Part shown: positions 35,269 through 45,300 of the stretch, piece after piece
How the letters are laid out: every line of letters starts with the position of its first letter
How positions within the stretch are numbered: the first letter of the stretch is position 1
DNA from: an uncultured Planctomycetales bacterium
Lineage (GTDB): Bacteria > Planctomycetota > Planctomycetia > Isosphaerales > Isosphaeraceae
Length of the DNA stretch: 64,000 nt
Reading direction: 5' to 3'
Assembly (NCBI GenBank): GCA_903926465.1
Contig: CAIYJE010000141.1
Location: 1 to 64,000 of the forward strand
Notes under the pieces: model-generated
Seen by the model: the letters and a program-made list of their open reading frames with translations, nothing else
Told to the model about the DNA's origin: nothing
The model's database searches: none
Translations under genes and position numbers: made by a program

Positions 35269-36639
35269 TCAGGATATTCCGTGCTGATTCCTGACCCACG
35301 CTAGAGCCTGCTCGTGCGTGGTCAGACTGCCGTTGAGCTGCTCATCCCGAACCTGCTCCAGCAGGTGCTTGAAGATGGGCCCGGCAGGAATCCCCAGGCT
35401 CTGAAGATCTCGCCCGTTAAGCAATGCAGGCGGATCGAGCGGGCCCTCTGGCAACGTTCCCAGGTAATGCTCAGCGAACTCCACTTGCCGTGTGGTTTGC
35501 TGCTCTGATTCGGCGTGAGCCCTGGTCAAACAGATCAAGTCGCAGATTCCAGGATGATGCAATAACCGCTTCCGGACGGCGGGCATAACCTCGGCAATTC
35601 TTTCAATCGCAGCCTGATTTTCAACCAGCCAGCTCATTCGTTCGCAATCGGCACGAGAGAGTTTGAGCCTGAGCCCTACCAGGCCGGCTCGTTCTGCACC
35701 CCAATGATCTTTCTGCACCAGTGGGCTTTCTCCGGGCGATCGCGGGGCCAGATCGCATGAGTCTCTCCCAAGTTCGTGCAGCAGCGCAGCCAGCCCCAGA
35801 ACCGGGCTGGTTCCCGGTTCGGGCACCAAACGCTCCAAGACCCGTTCCAGATGCTGGCCGATGCTGGATTCTTCAGTGCCCGCATTCCCAGCCTGGGGCC
35901 AGCCGTACATTCGATCCACTTCGGGAAGGATGGCCGCAAGCAGACCCGTTTGCTGAGCAAGGCGAATTCCATACGCGCGTGAGGGGTGCTGAAGGATTTT
36001 GAGAAGCTCCTGAGCAATCCGCTCGGCCGCCACCACGGCAATCTCGGCCGCATGCGTTTCCATGGCAATCTGGGTCTGGGTCTCGATCTGAAAACCAAAC
36101 CGCGCGGCAAACCGGACCGCCCGTAGCAACCGGAGCTTGTCTTCTGCAAAGCGTTTGTGAGGGTCGCCAATGGCCCGGACGATGCCGGCTTCAAGGTCAT
36201 TACGGCCGCCCACGTAATCAATGATCTCGCCCGAAATCGGGTCCAGGAACATCCCGTTAATCGAGAAGTCTCGCCTGGCCGCATCCTCGGAAGCGGAACC
36301 GAACTTCACATCCTCGGGCCGCCGGCCGTCCAGGTAACGCCCATCGGACCGGAACGTTGCCACCTCAATCTCTGTGCCCCGCGTGGCACCCAGCACCCGC
36401 ACCACACCAAAGCTCAACCCCACGGGCACGGTTCTCCTGAACAGCTTCATCACCTGTTCAGGGACAGCGTCTGTGGCAACGTCATAATCACTAGGGCTCT
36501 TTCCCAGGAACAGGTCCCGAACACAGCCTCCGGCCCACAACGCCTGGAAACCTTCCGAGCGCAAACGTTGCACAACCTCGATCGCAAACCGATTCGCGGC
36601 CGAACCGTTGCGCCAGGCTCCATTGACGGCTGATTCCAT
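35269..36639 (-). CDS. CCA tRNA nucleotidyltransferase / poly(A) polymerase family
   Basis: This is a class II nucleotidyltransferase of 456 residues. The catalytic head is WAGGCVRDLFLGKSPSDYDV (about residues 35-54), with DYD as the metal-binding carboxylates; the second motif GTEIEVATFRSDG and RRDFSINGMFLDP follow. The middle holds the RNA-binding neck (RFAEDKLRLLRAVRFAARFG) and the C-terminal half is helical with an HD-like region (ALLHELGRDS). It adds CCA to tRNA or A tails to RNA; the two are hard to tell apart by sequence. CCA is not encoded in the two tRNA genes here, so a CCA enzyme is needed. Start ATG 36639 is chosen over TTG 36660. Confidence 0.9.
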   Translation of the reverse strand: MESAVNGAWRNGSAANRFAIEVVQRLRSEGFQALWAGGCVRDLFLGKSPSDYDVATDAVPEQVMKLFRRTVPVGLSFGVVRVLGATRGTEIEVATFRSDGRYLDGRRPEDVKFGSASEDAARRDFSINGMFLDPISGEIIDYVGGRNDLEAGIVRAIGDPHKRFAEDKLRLLRAVRFAARFGFQIETQTQIAMETHAAEIAVVAAERIAQELLKILQHPSRAYGIRLAQQTGLLAAILPEVDRMYGWPQAGNAGTEESSIGQHLERVLERLVPEPGTSPVLGLAALLHELGRDSCDLAPRSPGESPLVQKDHWGAERAGLVGLRLKLSRADCERMSWLVENQAAIERIAEVMPAVRKRLLHHPGICDLICLTRAHAESEQQTTRQVEFAEHYLGTLPEGPLDPPALLNGRDLQSLGIPAGPIFKHLLEQVRDEQLNGSLTTHEQALAWVRNQHGIS

Positions 36640-36663
36640 GATCAAACTCGGTACTCGCAAGCT

Positions 36664-37314
36664 TCAGGTCAGGTTGGAATCCAGTGGCTCGGCTGGTAAG
36701 ACGTCCTCGGATACGGCTGGGCCAGGCTCGGTGGCCCGGGCTTCTTCGGATGCGGCTGGGCCAGGAACCTGGCCAACGGCAATCATCGTCCCGCCGTAAT
36801 ACCTGACATCCCATTCCACACCCTCGTTCAGGCACTCCGCGGCGCCATGTTCGGGGCCCTCCACAACCACCATCGATTCCTGAGGCAGGCGGGCCATCAG
36901 GTTGGCAATCACCCCGCTTAACCGCTTTGCCTGATTCTCATAGTCTCGGTAGGGCGGATCGACAAAAACTACCATCGGCACTGCGCTGGAAATCTCGCCC
37001 GTCTTGGCCCATTTGTAGGCATCGCTCATCAATACAGTCGACCGATCCTCGTAGCGTAGGTGGCTGATGTTCCGACGAATCACCTCAGCGTTGCCTCGAT
37101 CTCGCTCAACGAATATCGCCTGAGATGCGCCTCGACTCAAGGCTTCCAGACCAAGCGCGCCCGTGCCCGCAAACAGATCAACCACCGGTCGGTCGCTCAC
37201 CGTGTCGGAAAGGATATTGAAAATCGATTCCCGAACCAGATCGCTAGTAGGCTTTGCCTTCCGATTTGGTCCCTCAAGCTTGTGCCCCCGTCGCTCTCCC
37301 GAAATGATTCGCAT
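36664..37314 (-). CDS. rsmD: 16S rRNA (guanine966-N2)-methyltransferase RsmD
   Basis: RsmD methylates G966 of 16S rRNA. The 216-residue protein begins MRIISGERRGHKLEGP, has the SAM-binding motif VVDLFAGTGALGLEALSRG and the catalytic DPPYRDY. The conserved domain ends near residue 185; a Pro/Glu-rich tail follows with two copies of a 13-residue unit, GPAASEEARATEP / GPAVSEDVLPAEP. At DNA level these are a 39-bp tandem duplication (36704-36726 and 36743-36765 nearly identical). The gene is 24 bases upstream of the CCA-enzyme start and probably cotranscribed. Confidence 0.93.
   Translation of the reverse strand: MRIISGERRGHKLEGPNRKAKPTSDLVRESIFNILSDTVSDRPVVDLFAGTGALGLEALSRGASQAIFVERDRGNAEVIRRNISHLRYEDRSTVLMSDAYKWAKTGEISSAVPMVVFVDPPYRDYENQAKRLSGVIANLMARLPQESMVVVEGPEHGAAECLNEGVEWDVRYYGGTMIAVGQVPGPAASEEARATEPGPAVSEDVLPAEPLDSNLT
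36704..36765. repeat. Tandem 39-bp repeat inside rsmD tail
   Basis: TCCTCGGATACGGCTGGGCC at 36704 and TCTTCGGATGCGGCTGGGCC at 36743 differ at two of the first 20 positions and are offset by 39 bases, exactly 13 codons. They encode the repeated Pro/Ala/Glu units of the RsmD tail. Confidence 0.85.
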
Positions 37315-37326
37315 CGCGCCATCCAC

Positions 37327-37620
37327 TCAAACATTGCCATCGAACTTCCATGCGTTCCTGATGTTCAGTATAGCGAGACCGGCGTCGATCTCAGTGATGT
37401 CTCGCACAGGACCAGTCCGGAACCAGGTCTGATCTAGCCATTTTTGAACACTTGACCACTTGTGGTTGCAGGGCTCGAACCCAACCGGGGTTGACGCGAC
37501 TGGGCTGCCGAACCATACTCCGCCCGCTCTCTTGCACCTGCGCCAAAGCTGGTTGAACTCTGCTTCCCATGAGGCCAGCACCACCGATGGAACGGTCGAT
37601 CCGTCATGATTCCCAGCCAT
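37327..37620 (-). CDS. Doubtful small ORF upstream of rsmD
   Basis: This is a possible 97-residue gene, rich in Trp (seven) and with codons like those of its neighbours (AAC, ATC, CTG, AAG, TTC common). The stop lies just before the rsmD start. No family is recognised, and the start ATG 37620 has only a weak ribosome-binding site. It overlaps the 5' end of the plus-strand gene at 37587 by 34 bases. It may be real or a non-coding stretch of the divergent promoter region. Confidence 0.3.
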   Translation of the reverse strand: MAGNHDGSTVPSVVLASWEAEFNQLWRRCKRAGGVWFGSPVASTPVGFEPCNHKWSSVQKWLDQTWFRTGPVRDITEIDAGLAILNIRNAWKFDGNV

Positions 37621-38921
37621 CAGCCCGATCGCGATCAGGGAGGGACTCGTTGCAACGCGCACTCTGTCACGCCCTGATCTTCGTGGCGGTACTGGCTCAG
37701 GCCCAAGCGGTCGAGGAACCAGGATCCGGGAACGCGTCCGCAAACCGCGTGGTTGCCAGCGTTCGCACATGCCTGGATCAGGGGCAAGGAAAACGTGCCG
37801 TCCAGCTCATCGAGGATGAACTGGCCAGCAACCCGGGAAGTCGAACCGAGCTGGTCGATTGGCTTAAAAAATCTTACGAAGTCGCCATCAATGAGGCGGC
37901 CAGGAACGGTCGAACGGCCGAGGCTACCGATTTCCGAGAATGCCTTGCCATTCTTAATCGACGGCCCAAACGCGCGGAACCTGTCCGCCCCCAAACCACT
38001 CAGCCGCCGCAGACAAGCACAGCCCCGAGTCCTGTTTCCACCCCGCCCGTGAAAACCGTAGCGCCAACCGCCTCCACCAATTCAAGCACCAAACCGCCCA
38101 CGGGATCGCCACTCCCAAAGCCCGACAACCTGCTGATTCACGAGCCGGAAGAGCTAGCCGGACTGAACCCTTTGCCAGCCCCTGCGGAATCCAGGCCATT
38201 ATCAGATCAGGCCCCACCCAGCTCCACGCTCGATCCGTCTGCACCGGCTGGTAAGTCTGCCAAAAACTCCACCGTGAAAGACGTTTCGGTGGAAAAGGTG
38301 GTTCGAGAGCAATCAGAAAACCCAATTGCTGGCAAAGCAGACGCAAATCCAGCGCCAGCCGTTACGGACGAGCACGAAGCCGACCCGATGGCCCAGGCCG
38401 ATGCCCTCTTCCGGGATAAGAAATACGAAGAAGCGGGCCTGATTTATAGCGCACTTTATCGAGACGAAAAACTGCCGGAAAGCCGGAATCCGATCTGGGC
38501 GTACTGCCGCCGATTCACCGTGGTGAAACGAATTAATGCTGGGCCCAGATCCGCAGCTGAATGGCAGTCTATTCGCGAAGAAATTCTGCGGATTCAGCAG
38601 TTTTCTCCCAAACACTGGTATGACCAGTACCTGCTTGAGTTCGTGCAAGAAAACGCCCGCCGCACCGAAGCCGGTCAGCGACCCGCCACCATTCGTGGCG
38701 CCTCGCCTGAAGAACCGAACCGCAAGGGAACAGGTAAGAGTTCTCGCTCACCTGCCGGCAACCCCGGAACTGGCCGGGTTCAGCCAAAGCCCCAGAAGGG
38801 GAACCTCGACTCCGAGGAACCACCGACCGAATTGACGGTATTCCCTCAGGAAACCAGCTATCAGGGCACCCAAGATTCCTCGCTGATCTCACTCCGTGAC
38901 CTGGGCATCATCCGCCGATAA
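37587..38921 (+). CDS. Unknown exported Pro/Ser/Thr-rich protein
   Basis: This is a 444-residue protein without a recognised family. A basic N terminus leads to a hydrophobic signal-like helix (LCHALIFVAVLAQAQA, about residues 26-41) that probably directs it across the membrane. A long low-complexity segment rich in Pro, Ser and Thr (about 120-210) is followed by a helical domain near 260-360 with a TPR-like unit (DALFRDKKYEEAGLIYSALY). I prefer the ATG at 37587 (GAGG upstream) to 37569. Its 3' end overlaps the end of addA by 14 bases, tail to tail. Confidence 0.65.
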   Translation: MERSIRHDSQPSARSRSGRDSLQRALCHALIFVAVLAQAQAVEEPGSGNASANRVVASVRTCLDQGQGKRAVQLIEDELASNPGSRTELVDWLKKSYEVAINEAARNGRTAEATDFRECLAILNRRPKRAEPVRPQTTQPPQTSTAPSPVSTPPVKTVAPTASTNSSTKPPTGSPLPKPDNLLIHEPEELAGLNPLPAPAESRPLSDQAPPSSTLDPSAPAGKSAKNSTVKDVSVEKVVREQSENPIAGKADANPAPAVTDEHEADPMAQADALFRDKKYEEAGLIYSALYRDEKLPESRNPIWAYCRRFTVVKRINAGPRSAAEWQSIREEILRIQQFSPKHWYDQYLLEFVQENARRTEAGQRPATIRGASPEEPNRKGTGKSSRSPAGNPGTGRVQPKPQKGNLDSEEPPTELTVFPQETSYQGTQDSSLISLRDLGIIRR

Positions 38922-41900
38922 GCCCCGCCCCAGAAACGTGATACTCCAACGCACGTGCTTCGAGCACCCGCCGCAGCTCGGCATCCAGTGCCGTACCAGC
39001 GCAGTCTGGCACCGTTTCCTCATCCCAGGAACCGTCTTCACCCAGGCTCAGAATCATCCCCTTGACCGGCTCACCCGTTTGTTTCATCAGCCGCTCGATC
39101 ATAAGCTGGGCCTGAAGCTGAGCCAGCTCCAGACACGTCTCACGCAACTCACTCAACAGCGGCACCACAATTCGTAATTCACCACCAAGGTCACGGGTCA
39201 ACACCAGGCTCGGAACCCGAAGCTCGACCGCCATCGACCCGCTGGCCTCACCCAGGGTTCGGTGGCCAATCCAGTCTTTGGCCCATCGTCTAAGGGCCGG
39301 CTCGGCGCACCGCACTTCCGCATCCGGAATCCAGCGCGTCAGCCGTGGCACAGCCCGCTGAATTTGCCTGACCGATGCACGCGGAACCACACGACCGGCG
39401 GCTCGTTCAAGGATCGCCTCAATCGCTTCCTCACCAACCGTGAAAATCTCTGGATCTCCGAGCGCCTGAGTCAGAAGCTGTAGAAGTTGCTGGTCTCGCA
39501 AGCCCACACCGGGTTGTACGCCAAGATCCAGAACCTCAGGAACGAGCCGATCCAGATCCGGTTCGTCCTGCTGAGCATCGCTGGCCAGGGTGCGATCAAT
39601 GGCCGCGGCCACGGCAATGCCGGCGGCATAACGTGACCGTCTCTGCTGCGTCCGGTCCAATTCCGACTCAATGACCTGCGGTGGAGTATTCACCGTTCCC
39701 AGCATGGGCGGAGCTTGTGCGAAGGCCTGGTCCTCCTTCTGATGGCCCGTCACCCGGTCAAAACGCTCGTCCATCAGCCGCATCGCATGAGACTGAGCCT
39801 TTTCTCCCGTTCCCATGCCGGCCGATAAGATCAGGTAATCTCGGGCACGCGTTGTGGCCACATAGAACAGGCGTTGAGATTCCTGCTCCTCTTCCAATGC
39901 CCGCAACGCGCGGCTAAGAACCCAGCCCAGGCTTTGCTGAACGTCTCCAGAGCCGCTAGCCTCGCCACCATCTGGACCCTCGTGCTCATTCTCTGCCTGC
40001 AGTTCCACTTTGGTACTGGCGACCAGGCCAAGCTCTACATGAAAATCCACGCTTCCACGTGGCCCAACGTTCTTCCTGTTCAAATCTGGCACCACCACAA
40101 TGGGGAACTCCAGCCCCTTGGACTGGTGAATGGTCATCAGCCGGACCGCATTCCCGTATTCATCCGTGGTGCTGGCCAGTTGCTCTCTGGGCGGCCGTTT
40201 ACGATCGGCAATCAGCCGGGACACCAGATCGGCCAGACTCCATCCCCCCTGCCGATCAAACTGCCGAGCTTGCTCCACAAGCTTCCGGCAATTCGCCCGC
40301 TTCCGTTCACCCATCGGTTCCGCCAGCAAAGGAACTTCATATCCCGAATCCTCAAGCACCCGCTCCACCAACCGCGCCATCGGTACGCTGTCTTTGATCT
40401 CGCGCCACTCGGCAAATAATCGCCGGGCCCTGGCCGCTCGCTCAAGGTCTCTCCCACGCAGTTCGGGAATCTCAACGAGCCTGGCAAGCCCACGCGGAAG
40501 GCTGCCAAATTCCGAAGTCGAGAGCCAGAACAAGCCGTCGTCACTCACACCAAACGCAGGACTTCGAAGCGACCCCAGCAACGCAAGTTCGTCAGACTCA
40601 TCCTCAATGGCCGACAGCAGGTTGATCATATCAATGATCTCCTGCTGCGCAAAAAACGCGGCACCGCCCACCAGGTAGAACTCTAACCCGGCGTCTGCCA
40701 GTGCACGCTCATAAATTGCAGAGTCGTTCAGTGTCCTGAACAAGAACACCACGTCGCCGGCATGGGCATTCCGGTAAACCCGTGCACTAGAATCATAAAT
40801 CGTCCACCCGTTCTGGAGTCGGTCGGCAACCAACCTGGCCAGCCAGCTTGCTTCGGTCACGCGCGCATCGCGTACCCGCGTGGTCACGCCTGGTTCGTCG
40901 CTTTCAGTGGCCCACACACGCTCAACACGCGGCCCAACGGAACCAGGGGTCCGCTTGCGGGTTGCACTCAAGCGATGCTCATCGCCCGGAAACACCGGTT
41001 CAAACAGGGTGTTCACAAAGTCGATGATCTCTGGCTCACTTCGAAAGTTTTCCGTGAGGCCAAGCCGACCGGTTTGCGGGAACTCTTCGCGGAAATCGGT
41101 CAGTAGCTTTGGCCGTGCGCCTCGGAATCCATAAATTGACTGCTTGGCATCTCCCACCAAAAACAGCCGCCCATCACCAAACCCCGCACCCGCCAAAGCG
41201 CGAAGGATCTCTGCCTGCACAGGGTCTGTATCTTGAAATTCATCAACGAGCAAGAACAGAAACTCACCCCGAATCCGATCCAGTAGCGCAGAATCTCCGT
41301 CGCGAACCAGTTTCAGAAGTCGGTCCTGAAGGTCGGTGAAGTCTAGCACCCCGCGCTCGGATTTCTGGTGGTCATACACCGCCACACATTCTGCGGCCAG
41401 ACGAGCCAGCGTGCGTCCTTGCTCGGCCAGTATATGATCGGCTTCCGGACTCGATTTCAGGTACTTCAAGGTCGAGTCGATCTCGTCTTTCAAATCGCGC
41501 AATGCGGCTTTGACCAACTCCCAGACCTCGGGCGAAGGCCAGTGCTTTGCCTGGACACCTGTCAGAATGAGTAGCTTCCGGACCTCCTCCAAAAATTCTT
41601 CCGTTAACCGGCCATTCAAAAGCTGGTCACCCGAAGCCCGGAGCTGGCTCATTCGCACGATCATGGTCTTGAGTGAGCAGGGATGTGACGCGATTAGACT
41701 CTGGCATACTTCGTATTTTTGCCTCAGCTTCACCTGGCACGCAGGGATAAGCTGCTCATCGCGAAGGCGAGCCCACGATTCCAAAATCTCTTCGATCGGT
41801 TTTTCCGCGAGCGCCTGATAATCTCGACCTGCCCGATCCGAGAGTAAGTCGGCCAAAACTTCCTGCATACCAGTCAGCCCAAGCCTGAGCGCCTGATCCA

Positions 41901-42387
41901 GAAATCCAGGGTCACTGGCCGCCAGCCACTTGCGCAGGCAAATACGAACCGCAGCCTCACGTAACGACGCGGAGATGGTTTCATCGGCCACCCGGAAGCC
42001 GGGCTCCACGCCAGCCTCCAGTGGGTAGCGTCTCAGCAGGGTGGTGCAATAACTATGGAAGGTATTGATGGGGGCCGCTTCGAGCGCCCACAAGATGGTG
42101 CGCCAGTCATGATCGGACGAACCTTGCTCAAGTTTACGCCGGCATTGAGCCCGCACGCGATCACGCAACTCACGGGCCGCTTTTTCGGTGAATGTGAGTG
42201 CCACCACCTGCTGAACCCACTGAAGTTCCGTAGATTCCAGATGGCCGAGATACCGATCCGTGAGCACCTTTGTTTTGCCGCTACCAGCGCCGGCCACCAC
42301 GGCCACGCTAACCCCCTGGGCATCAAGGGCGGCACGCTGTTGCGCGGTGGGCGGATTCAGGGGAACGGGGTGACCTGTCGGGTTCAT
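38908..42387 (-). CDS. addA: AddA-type helicase subunit, apparently lacking the nuclease motif
   Basis: This 1159-residue UvrD/Rep-type superfamily 1 helicase resembles AddA, which with AddB resects double-strand breaks for RecA recombination. Motifs: Q region TAQQRAALDAQG, Walker A AGAGSGKT (32-39), LVDEFQDTDPVQ (motif II), GDAKQSIYGFRGA (III), IHQSKGLEFPIVV (V) and FYVATTRARDYLIL (VI). AddA normally ends in a PD-(D/E)XK nuclease with a DYK(T) motif; I find no such motif in the last 250 residues. The start ATG 42387 lies 2 bases after the addB stop, with GGAGGGG inside the addB end, so the two are translated together. Confidence 0.9.
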   Translation of the reverse strand: MNPTGHPVPLNPPTAQQRAALDAQGVSVAVVAGAGSGKTKVLTDRYLGHLESTELQWVQQVVALTFTEKAARELRDRVRAQCRRKLEQGSSDHDWRTILWALEAAPINTFHSYCTTLLRRYPLEAGVEPGFRVADETISASLREAAVRICLRKWLAASDPGFLDQALRLGLTGMQEVLADLLSDRAGRDYQALAEKPIEEILESWARLRDEQLIPACQVKLRQKYEVCQSLIASHPCSLKTMIVRMSQLRASGDQLLNGRLTEEFLEEVRKLLILTGVQAKHWPSPEVWELVKAALRDLKDEIDSTLKYLKSSPEADHILAEQGRTLARLAAECVAVYDHQKSERGVLDFTDLQDRLLKLVRDGDSALLDRIRGEFLFLLVDEFQDTDPVQAEILRALAGAGFGDGRLFLVGDAKQSIYGFRGARPKLLTDFREEFPQTGRLGLTENFRSEPEIIDFVNTLFEPVFPGDEHRLSATRKRTPGSVGPRVERVWATESDEPGVTTRVRDARVTEASWLARLVADRLQNGWTIYDSSARVYRNAHAGDVVFLFRTLNDSAIYERALADAGLEFYLVGGAAFFAQQEIIDMINLLSAIEDESDELALLGSLRSPAFGVSDDGLFWLSTSEFGSLPRGLARLVEIPELRGRDLERAARARRLFAEWREIKDSVPMARLVERVLEDSGYEVPLLAEPMGERKRANCRKLVEQARQFDRQGGWSLADLVSRLIADRKRPPREQLASTTDEYGNAVRLMTIHQSKGLEFPIVVVPDLNRKNVGPRGSVDFHVELGLVASTKVELQAENEHEGPDGGEASGSGDVQQSLGWVLSRALRALEEEQESQRLFYVATTRARDYLILSAGMGTGEKAQSHAMRLMDERFDRVTGHQKEDQAFAQAPPMLGTVNTPPQVIESELDRTQQRRSRYAAGIAVAAAIDRTLASDAQQDEPDLDRLVPEVLDLGVQPGVGLRDQQLLQLLTQALGDPEIFTVGEEAIEAILERAAGRVVPRASVRQIQRAVPRLTRWIPDAEVRCAEPALRRWAKDWIGHRTLGEASGSMAVELRVPSLVLTRDLGGELRIVVPLLSELRETCLELAQLQAQLMIERLMKQTGEPVKGMILSLGEDGSWDEETVPDCAGTALDAELRRVLEARALEYHVSGAGLIGG

Positions 42388-42389
42388 CT

Positions 42390-45300
42390 TCAATCCCCTC
42401 CCTGCAAGATAGGTAATGCGCGGTCGAACGTCTTCGGCTGCTTCAACGACCTCAGTTGCCGGATGCGGCAAACCGAGCCGAAATCGCAACGGCTTTCACA
42501 GTGATCTTGCCGGGGGGCCACCACAAACGCGCCAGACTTCATGAGCTCATACAGCTCCAGCAGAAACCGCGTGAGCTGCTCCTCCATCGCCTGCCAGAGT
42601 TCCTTCGGATCTTCGGAACTCCGCTTCTTGGGTGGATACAACACACCAAAGCCTTTCCCCTTGAGCGACCAGTACGCCACATCCAAGGGCAAGTATTCGA
42701 CATCGGTTTTCAGAAACTGACTGGCCGCCAGCAGGTAAAGCGGAAGCTGTAACGCCATCCCTTGGTCAAGCTCTTTACGCCCGGGTGCCGTTCCTGTTTT
42801 GTAATCAATAATTCGCACATATTCAGCGTCATCTCGACGAACCAGATCCAGCCGATCGATGCGGCCCGCTAGCCGGATCTCGCCGGTCTCTGGCGTGCCC
42901 AGAGTCAACGGCGGGAACGGGTCGTTGGACTTGCCAAACGCGAGTTCAAACCTGAACGGCTCTGCCCCTTGGTTTTTGGCCCGATAATCCATCCATTGAT
43001 CCACATACTTGAGACAGATCTGCTTCAGCTGATCCGCTTCAAGCTGCTGTAACCCGGCTTCGAGATCGGTTCTCGGTTGCGGGCCGGCGGACCGTAAACC
43101 GTCCAGGATCAGATTCAGGCGTTCCCGGAGCGTTGCAGGTACCGCGTCAGGCGGCAAACTGCCGCCCTGAATCTGGTCATGGAACTGCTCAAGTGCCTGG
43201 TGAATGTTGAACCCTCGTACCGTTCGATCCTCCACAAACTCGTCATTCACGGGCACCGGCCTGAGCCTGAGCACGTTTCCCACGTAGTACTGGAATGGAC
43301 AGGTCGAGAACGTCTCAAGTTCGCTGATACTGTAACTGCGATTTCCCAGCAGCTTGGAACTGATCTGCTGTACCACAGCCGGATCTTTCAACAGCCCATC
43401 AAACTGCCCAAAACGCTTCCTCCGGACCCGCAGATGGTTCACGCGAATGCCATTGGAGATGGCCGCAAGTACCGGGCGATGACCAGGCTTCCGGGCCAGC
43501 GAACGGACCGCCGCCAGAACATCATTCTCCAGATCGGCATTCTGAACCTTCAGCGCCTGCGCAATTGTGCTGAGCCTCTCATCATGAAGCGAGCCCTGAA
43601 GTGAGCTGTTCAGCGTTGGACTCAACCGGGCAAGCTCGGTCAGGCCGGCCTTCCACGCCCCAGGGATGAACAGCCGCCTTAGCTCTTCCAGAAACCCGGC
43701 GGGTAACAGGCGTTGCCCATCAGCGGAGGTGGATGGGTAGACCAGGGCCAGGGTTTGCTGTGCGCAGGCCAGTACAGAGACGAATCGCCGCATCTCTCTG
43801 GCCAGTGAGCAAGGATCCAGCCAGCGCTCTTGCACGGGCGCTTCCGGATCTTCCTCCAACGCGCTGACCAGGGGCTTTTCAAGAACCTGACGGTCTGGGA
43901 ATGAACCCTCAACCAGCCCCGCCAGGATCAGGTGCGGCACGGAATCGCCGGCAACCTGATCGGCGGTTGCCAGCATTACCCCAGGACGGACAGGTGCCGT
44001 CCAGGTCTGCTCGGCGGCGATCTGCTCAACCTCTACCAAGAACCGAGCGGTTGTCCAGGGGGCGTCAGGCAATTCCGCCCTGCCCCTGATCTCATCCTGA
44101 TCATCAAGCGCCAGGTATAACGCATCAAGCGTCAGCACCGATTCTTGCCGGGTCAGGCCCAGCGCCGCGGCAAGATTCTCTAGCCGGTCGCAATGCTCAG
44201 ACCAGGCCGCCGGCTCCTCGAACGGCTCAAGCAACAACGTCAGCCGCTCCAGCACCTCGCGGGCAGACACGCGCCAGCGTTTGCGTTCGGCCTGACGGGC
44301 CTCTGCACGCTTGGAAGTCTCTTCAGGAAGCTCCTTCTCAAGAATTGATTCGAGCGCCTGGCGGCCTCGAAAAACCTGCGTCTCTCGGAGCCCACAGGCC
44401 GCTTCGGCCAGAACCTCTCGCGTACCGAACTCCGCCCATTCTGGCGCAATCAAGCCGTGCCGAAGCAAATGGACCAGCTCCGAGGTTTCCCAGCCGCTCA
44501 CCGGAATTCTTAACGCCCTGAGTAAGAGCGCGACCGCGGGATCACGCGAGAGGGGCCGAGCCCAAGACCGAGCCACCGGAATGCCCCATGAGGTCAGCGT
44601 CTCCTCGATCCGATCTACCAGCTCCCCTTCCTGGGGGTATGTCACCAGAATCTCATGGGGAGAGGCCCCCGCCACCAACCGACTTCGGACCGCGCTTGCC
44701 ACCGCGCGAGCCTCTCCCTCTCCTTCAGGCATCCCCCACGCCTCAATGCTTGCAAAGGCCGGAAGCGTTCCTTCCCTCTCGACCTGAAACAATGACGACG
44801 TCACGTCCGTCATGGCAGACTCAGCCACGGAATCAAAGGCCGGAAGCTCCACACGCTCAAGCCCCCAGTCCAGCAACTTCCGCTCGATCGGTTGGAGATC
44901 CGCAAGCATCTCTGGACGCGCTCCCTCCTGACCCGGGAGCCAAACGCCAAACGATCGGGTATGCCGTTGAAGCACGCCCATAGCTCGCCAGGCCAGCGGT
45001 CCAGAGCGAGAGGGGTCAATCACCAGAACAGAGGGATAACTGGTGAGAAATGAGCCCGAGTTGGTGCCAATCTGGGAAATGGCCCAGAGCGCTGCTCCCA
45101 GTTCATCTTCGCCACCAGCTAAGGCAAGTAGCTCACGATCTCTCAGGTAGCAGGCCCACACATCGGGGTCGGACCCGGCCGGTTGCTCTTGCTCGGCAGT
45201 AAGACCAGCCAGCCGCCAGGCTGAGAACTGCTCCAATAAGTACGTGCGAAATCCCACGGTGTGGCTGATCTGGGCAGACTGGACGAATCCACCCTCAGCC

